From NCBI GenBank assembly GCA_946800325.1, contig OX326961.1, positions 38,500,543 to 38,564,542 on the forward strand: a stretch of DNA of 64,000 bases, in the 5' to 3' direction. Numbering within the stretch: the stretch's first letter is position 1; every line of letters starts with the position of its first letter. The notes beneath the pieces are model-generated. The model searched no databases, was not told the origin of the DNA, and saw nothing but the letters and a program-made list of their open reading frames with translations. Both the position numbers and the translations under genes were made by a program. Positions 57,239 through 64,000 of the stretch are shown here, piece after piece. This DNA comes from Luzula sylvatica (taxonomy: Eukaryota > Streptophyta > Magnoliopsida > Poales > Juncaceae).

Positions 57239-60114
57239 GTTGTTGTTATTGTTGTTGTTGTTGTTGTTATCATTATTATTTATTTTTGATCTTATATTTA
57301 ATCTCGGTTATATTATTATATAAATCACATTAATCTCAGTTATATTATCATTTAACACATATTCAGGACTATACGTCCCTTCATAAATTTAAAATTAACA
57401 CATATTCAGGAAAAATATTTTTTCATATATTCTTATTATACTTTTTGTGTAATAATGGATGGTTGTACATTATAAAAGTATGTGATCTCCTATAAAATTA
57501 TAAAATGATAAGAACACATATCCAATTTTTAATTTATTATAAAATAATATTACGGACGATGTAATTAAGATTTAATAACATTGTCAGTGCAACTAAAAAC
57601 AAATATTATATGTTAAAATTCGAAAAAAAATAGTATACAACTTTACAATTACAAATACATAGTATATCTTATTTAATGGATTTATTTGCTATAATGGGCT
57701 GTTATAAAATGGGCCTTGTTGTTTTTTTTGACAAATTCTTAAAGAAGTTCTATATTCTTGTGTGATAATTAAGAATAATGCAGAAATCAACTTACTTCCC
57801 TACTACTACTAATAATAATAAGGGTCTCACAAAAGCGAGATAAAAAATTTCGATAATGTCAACGGGTTCGTTAGATTAATGGTTAATCGGATTAAAAATT
57901 TAATTTTAATTAAATATGATAAATACGGACCAATTAACAAAACGTAATTAACAAAAAAAAAAAATTAATAATAATCTATGTAGAAAATTAGTTCCCCTCC
58001 AGTAAAAATAAAAGTTGAGTAAATTAATATCATGACGTTGGAAGCTCAATATTTTATACTGCTATAACAAATACATTTTGACTTGTATACTGTTTTGAGC
58101 TATTGATTGGACCAGTAATTTGGGATCGGATTTAAATCCAACAGTAAGCTCCGAAATTACTATGTTTTTTAATAAATTGTTGTATTTAGCAGGCAAAATG
58201 CTCTTCTTATTGGCCACTCTAGGAAAGATTATTAAGATCTACAAACAGGATTATCTTAATTCTTAATCAAAAGAACCCATAAGATTCTTACAAACAAAAT
58301 AATGTTCATAATGAACTAATAAGATTCACTTATCACCTATATGATAATATACAACTTGTATTAGCATTAACACCAAGTGAATCTTAATTTAGAAAGGAGT
58401 GGGAGGGAAAATAAAATTATTGGTTTGGCCCCAAAATAGAGGAGTGATGTACATCTCCTAATATTCTCTCCCAAAATTTTTGATGACGTGAATATAATTT
58501 AACACCTTAAAAATGAACACGTAAATACATGATTTAATATCTTAATTTATAATTTAATAATTTTCATTTATGATTGAACATTCAATTAAGATATCAAATT
58601 ATAAATTAAATTGTTAAGATGTTAAATCATTCGCGTCATCAATGTGTTAGATGAAGAGATGGTGGGTATGTTCAACATTTTATCCCAAAATATAAACAAA
58701 ATAAAAAAAATTCCCTTGGTGTGAATCACATAAAAAAATAATCAATTTATGTATTTACCTTCAAAAATATCAAAATATCATTTCTAACCTGAAAAGATAC
58801 TCAGGTCACAAAACATAACAATGACGGATTTTCACTAAAATTTTTAAGGAAACCGTTCTTATGTAACTGACCTATTAAAAGATTCAAATACTTAAATGAA
58901 CAAGGATAAATTCATTTATATTTTATTAAATTTCTCAACACCTTCAATTTATCCGATAAATATGTTTTATCTACTCTCCAAGAACCTCCCCAATTACTAG
59001 TACTAAATTCTATTGACGACCTTGACTATATAGATGATATTTTGATAGTTTAGGGTTAGACACAAAATTATGCTTCAAAATAATTATGCCAAAAGATAAG
59101 AAAGAAAAATAGTGATGCGTGCACATGAAATGAGAGAGAGTGCCGTGGATGGGTCTGCACGGGGTCTCATTCTTTATTCAATCAACGCATTGCATCTATA
59201 ATTCTATATTCATGCATCCATTTAATTTTCACAATTTCATACAGATATATGTTATCCGTATTAACTTATACGACTTGTTTAAGTTTATAAGTTTTAACTA
59301 TGTTTTAATGTTTGCTTAGACAATGGAAGATAAGGGCTTGCACTCACGATCATGTGATCACTGACTTGACTGTGTGCTGTGGCCAATCAATCCAGTCTTT
59401 ACTCTTCGTTCATACGTACACGGTCTACTATACTAAGTATACTTTGCATTTTGTGTGTTTGCATCAACGTGAACTTATAATAATATAGACATGTCCACAA
59501 CATTATTATGATTTCTTTAACAAAAAGTATTGTTAGGATTTAGACTGATTTCAGGTTATGTTCATTTCAATCTCGTACCACGGTGCCGGTACCGGACTTG
59601 TCATGCAAAAGTCAAATGACTACTGCTTCCAATTCATTTCGTTTCGTTTGTGTAGTACTGGTTGGCCGATATGAATACCGTTCATATGACTGGTACGTAC
59701 CTACCAGTACCGAACTGTCAATCACTATACATTGCTCGTCTTTTCTCTGTGTTCACTTTAAACAAACATACCTGTTCTCTGCACATAACATATGTTCGTA
59801 TCAATCAGAGATATATTAAATCACGCCTCTCAATCAGAGATTTTTACTATGTTTGCAAAAAAAATCTCTTTTTTATTTACAAGGTTAGAATTTCCGTCGA
59901 ATAAATTATCGGTGTCTATTTAGTTTCAGTTTCGCTGGTTATGTCGGAGCTTTCTATCTCGAAAAATTAAATAGGGTACTTTCTTTGATCTCGAAAAGTC
60001 GCTATTTAGGGGACGGAATTATTTTATAGAAAAGATTTGTTCCGTCAGGAAAATTTCTTGGCAGCTCCGCCTAATTTTTTTAATGTTAAGAGTTTTTAAT
60101 TACTATATATTTTT
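56742..60114. other. AT-rich intergenic DNA
   Basis: No gene recognised. An (ATT)n/(GTT)n microsatellite lies at about 57,204-57,268. Near 59,575-59,715 GGTACCG/CGGTACC words recur in both orientations (CGGTGCCGGTACCGG, TGGTACGTACCTACCAG), possibly a small inverted-repeat element. Frames here are short and of random composition. Confidence 0.4.
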
Positions 60115-60630
60115 TAAGAGATCGATTAATGCATTTCATGGTTGTTCACTTGGTATACACGTTCTCAATGAAAAAACGACACGTGACAGTTTGAGTTTTT
60201 GCAATTTTGACCGCATTGTTCACTTTTGATCGTATTTGTTCACTCGTGTAAAAACATTTTACCTTAAAATGTGTATCATACATACAAAAAAAATATATCA
60301 TACATATAAAAAAATATAACATGTATTTGTAATTAAAAAGATATATATCATAAGTATAATATATCTAAAAAGATATAACAAATAAAGCTGTATCATATAT
60401 GTAAAAAAGATAGGACGTGTATTGTATTTTTTTTTTTAATATAGCATACATTTAAAAAGTATAAGATACATAAAAAATGCATAACACATCCAAATATGAT
60501 ATAAAACATGAATAAGAGATTGCGTGCATTTGGAGTGCGATGGATTGCACAAAATTCAGTCAAAACTTAAAAAAAAATAACTGTCACGTGTCACTCTTCT
60601 ATTTATGGTGTGCACATGGGAGTGCACAAT
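60115..60630. mobile_element. MITE-like element, copy 1
   Basis: The ends are imperfect inverted repeats of about 50 bp: left TTGTTCACTTGGTATACAC...CGACACGTGACAGTT, right (read inward) TTGTGCACTCCCATGTGCAC...GAGTGACACGTGACAGTT. The interior is a run of ATGTATCATATAT-like words. AAGAGATCGATTAATGCA at the left edge recurs inverted near 63,270-63,296. No coding capacity. No target duplication identified. Confidence 0.6.
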
Positions 60631-61635
60631 TTTTTTAAAAAAAAATACAATACTTTTTTATGTTACTTCTAAAATATATATTTATTTAGATGTATCATAT
60701 GATATACATTTATAAGTAAATATTTAGTTTGAAATATAAATTTTTAGATGTACGATTAATTTTTCACATGTATAATTATGTATATTTTTATATGTATTAT
60801 ATACATTTTAAAATACACAATATATTTTTGGTTTGTACATTCCGAAACAGAGTTTTCTCGGTGTACGATATATTTTTTAGATGTATTGTGTACATTTATT
60901 AGATGTCTTAGACACCGTTGAAAATGTACGATAAATATTTTAATATACATTTTTGAATAACAATATTTTTTTTGAAATATTTTTTACTTCCACATAATTT
61001 TGTGAATTACAAATTTTAGCATGTGTGAAATATATTTTTTTTGAAAAATAATATGCTTTTTAAATGATTATTAGTATAGATTTGATTAAAAATATAACTT
61101 TTCTGAAAACATCAAGTATATAATTTTTAATAGAAAATTTATATCTTTTTAGAATAGATTTTTATACATGATCATTATATTTTTATAATAGTAATTTAAA
61201 TATTTACTTAATAAGATTTTTAAATGTGTCACGACAAGGTGTCGGTATTTTTTTAATTACCAATAAGATTAATTAATTTAACAAAGTAAATTTTAAAGGA
61301 AAACATAATTTAAGTTGACTTCAAAATCGACAAATAGAATTAACAAAAATAAAAATTGTACCGTCATTTTATTTGCCGAAAATATTAAACTTGCAATTAA
61401 CAAATATCCCTTATTTTGTGAACATTGAAAAAAAACAATGGTACTGCAAAAAGAAAATAAATCCTAGTAAAAACCAAAATATATGTATATTTGAAAATCG
61501 AACAAGACATTTTTAATACCTATTATCCAATACTAAGCTAGAAGTGTTATTTACAAGATTTTTTTATTTATAGCATGATAATTTTCTGAGTTTGCAAAAA
61601 TAATGTTGGTTGCGACGAATTTGCAGAACTAATTG
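60631..61635. other. AT-rich intergenic DNA
   Basis: 60,660-60,960 is more of the degenerate TACATTTTTAGATGTATCAT-type low-complexity sequence. The remainder shows nothing recognisable. Confidence 0.4.
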
Positions 61636-61653
61636 TTTGAAACACATGTCTGT

Positions 61654-62093
61654 TTTGCCAAATTAGATGACGAAACAAATTAAAACTAATTTAACGAGGT
61701 TAAACGTCAAAAAAATTAATTGAATATGTATCGACATCTTAGTTGGGGAAACAACAATTTATTTTTCTACCAACTCAGTTGGCAAAACAAGGGAAAAAAT
61801 TGTGTTTCGCCACCTCAGATGATGAAGCATATTGTATGTATACTTGTTCTGGGGTCAAAATAGTTGTTGTTTCGTCATCTGAGATGGCCAAACACAATTT
61901 TCTTTGCTTGAAACAAAAATGAACAAAAAGAATAAACAAAAAAGAAAGTATTCACTTGTTTCACCGATTAAGTTGGTGAAACATATTTAATTAATTATTT
62001 TTAACCTTTGACTTCGTTAAATCAGTTTTAGTTTGTTACGTCATCTGCGTTGGCGAAATAGATCCGTGTTTCGCAAAATAAGACGACGAAACA
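61654..62093. repeat. Array of eight TTTCGCCA...TGGCGAAA-type imperfect palindromes
   Basis: Copies begin near 61,654, 61,731, 61,767, 61,806, 61,872, 61,960, 62,037 and 62,073. Examples: CTACCAACTCAGTTGGCAAA, TTCGTCATCTGAGATGGCCA, TTCACCGATTAAGTTGGTGA. Sides are roughly TTTCGYCA and TGRCGAAA around a CTNAG centre. No LTR edge, primer site or TATA was found around it. Confidence 0.75.
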
Positions 62094-62125
62094 GTTAGTT
62101 TTGCAAATTTAGTCACCTCGCCGTT

Positions 62126-62704
62126 ATTTTTGTAATCTCAAGAGAAAAATGCTATACATAAAGAAAAAAAATTTACATGATTTTCTAGTCTTAATTAGCT
62201 TGAAATTAATGAATAGGTCTTGACTCGCATCACAAAAAGGAATTTTGAGAGGATCAAAGCAAGCTAGAGCAAGAATGAATAATAAATGAGATAAACTATA
62301 ATCGAGCTCATGTCTCAGCATTGCACATAACGCATATATAATATGGGTCAGCGAATATTGTGGCGACCCTAAATATATGGTGGTATGTCCTATTGTTATT
62401 TGCTACCTCATTTATTTCTCAACACATTATCCTGATTATTTAAGTACCCTAATTATTATTTATTATTTATTATTAATGGTTACTTGAGTCTAAAGGGTTT
62501 CATAATCACCTAATTCATAATTAAAGCTTGGTACATTATAGATCAGATTTTATGTGGAGTTCAATCGTGTGATGACATATATTTATGTAAACTGATTATG
62601 CATTTATATGTGTGGTTGCTATTTTATGTTTTCACGACTCAAAAACAATGAAATTAACAAATTCGGTTTAAATTTTTTATATTAAAATATATTGAAATTA
62701 ATAG
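62126..62704. other. AT-rich intergenic DNA
   Basis: No gene, RNA or repeat recognised. Confidence 0.35.
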
Positions 62705-63298
62705 GAGTGTGAATTTGGGTGTGCAATCCATGCGCGCTTCAAACGCACACCGTCTTTATCCAAGTTTTTATATTTTTTTAGATGTATCGTACATGTCAGA
62801 TGTATGTTGTATATTTTTTACACATACATTTAAAAGTATATGTTATACATTTTAGATTTATGTTATATATTTTCACATGTATGATAAAATTTATGTGATA
62901 TACATGTTTAGATGTATCTTATACATTTTAGATGTATATTATAAACTGTTTTAAAATACAATACACGTTATACATTTTACATGTATGATATACATTTATT
63001 TGTTATATATTTTCATTGTATCATATACATTTGTTAAATACAATATATTATATATCCTTTTATATGTATTATACGTCTTGTAGGATGTAGCGTATACCTA
63101 TTTATATTTGTTATATTGTATAATTTTTCTTAAGTACATTCATATTTTTTGTATAACAATTTATACATTTTGCGTTGTGCGTTTGGAGAGTGTTAAGCGG
63201 CCAAAAATGAAAAGAGAAAAAATTATAACGCGTCACTCTCGTGTTGTATTCGGCGATAGGGTGTGCACAACTATGTAGTGCTCTAGTCGATCTCTTAT
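62705..63298. mobile_element. MITE-like element, copy 2, inverted relative to copy 1
   Basis: Starts GGGTGTGCAATCCATGCGCG and ends with GGGTGTGCACAACTATG, then TAGTGCTCTAGTCGATCTCTT. Read from the right, AAGAGATCGACTAGAGCAC then TACATAGTTGTGCACACCC matches the left edge of copy 1. The interior is again ATGTATCATATACATTTT-like low complexity. Confidence 0.55.
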
Positions 63299-64000
63299 TA
63301 ATTTATTAAATCGATATTTCCTCATGTTATCTTGTAATTAAATCAAATAATACTAATTTTACACTAATTTACAAACAAAACAAAACAAAAACTAATCATT
63401 TTGTGAAAATTTATATATTCAATCAAGCAACAAATAAAAGTTAACATGATACAATGAGTTTATATAATAAATAAGCCTTGTAATGATAGATAGATATATA
63501 ATACCAGTTCCTATTTGTTCCCAAAATTTTCAAATTTGATTAAATTATAGCAGGGCACATGATGCCACATAGTTAGTATATATGTTACCACACAAAAAAA
63601 CCCACTTATATATGTCCTGTCCTCCTTTCATTTTTGGGTCTATTATTAATGCTTACATTAATTAGCCTAGACCAGAATTAAACTACAATATAGTTAAGTG
63701 TCCTTAAAATTGATAACTAATTACAATGGCTTCTTTCTCCACGAACCATGATCTTTGCTTCTATGTAGTCATGGGGGACAGTTGAGCAGACTAGGACTCG
63801 ACATTTTTAAAAGCTACACACAAATTGAATACGATAATTAATTTGATTCATTAATTAAGAGAGAAATTGAATTAGAGAACCAATCTTTCTTTCCCTCCGT
63901 CTAGGAGCTCGTGTGTGTATAAAAAATATATATTTTGTTGACTTGTCCATGTTAAAATTAGCAAAATAATTTCCGTCTCGTAGTATAGTTAGTTGATTGT
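63299..64000. other. AT-rich window end
   Basis: No gene recognised. ATGGCTTCTTTCTCC at 63,726 has a plausible start context, but its frame closes quickly. Confidence 0.35.

Noticed and set aside
57204..57268. Possible coding tract
   Set aside because: Simple ATT/GTT microsatellite.

Overview
The window is nuclear DNA of a flowering plant, most likely a eudicot. It has spliced genes with short AT-rich GT-AG introns, LTR retrotransposons of plant lineages (Athila-type Ty3/gypsy and Ty1/copia), hAT, PIF/Harbinger and Helitron-like DNA transposons, tRNA-derived repeats and a very large satellite array. No species can be named from the sequence. Everything below comes from reading the sequence; no search was run.

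Layout. (1) 1-6,250: the 5' part of an Athila-type Ty3/gypsy element on the minus strand: 5' LTR, tRNA-Asp-type primer site, and one long gag-pol frame that leaves the left edge. (2) 7,061-8,083: a mitochondrial dicarboxylate-carrier gene in two exons. (3) 8,640-16,600: dense DNA-transposon territory: a PIF/Harbinger-like element swollen by (TTA)n, two hAT-type non-autonomous elements with perfect 8-bp target duplications, a cluster of tRNA-like repeats, and a Helitron 3' end beside fragments of a spliced gene. (4) 20,475-22,668: two convergent genes, a six-exon conserved plant gene of unknown function and a CURT1/CAAD-type thylakoid protein gene whose first exon I could not find. (5) 23,187-56,605: a satellite domain. 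About 25.5 kb of tandem monomers of about 124 bp are arranged as 248-bp dimers with longer higher-order duplications. The domain is interrupted by a 3.7-kb Athila-derived composite (5-bp target duplication CTTAG) and bordered on both sides by diverged monomers in the opposite orientation. At its right end a decayed copia element is itself interrupted by a related solo LTR (target duplication ATATG). (6) 56,611-64,000: AT-rich intergenic DNA with MITE-like pairs and one more palindrome cluster.

The most unusual theme is palindrome arrays. The Athila LTRs, both copia LTRs and an unassigned stretch near 61.6-62.1 kb each carry 8 to 16 copies of a short palindrome-like motif. The flanking half-sites are similar (CCGT...ACGG in three of the four types), but the core differs by family: CCGTTATAACGG in Athila, CCGTTCGAACGG in the solo copia LTR, CCGTCATGACGG in its homologous neighbour, and a TTTCGCCA...TGGCGAAA type near 62 kb. 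The two copia LTRs are clearly homologous outside the array, yet the core has been replaced in nearly all copies. That suggests concerted change under some functional constraint (protein binding or RNA hairpins), which is my inference.

The cellular genes are single and unrelated. They share no evident pathway, beyond two encoding organelle membrane proteins.
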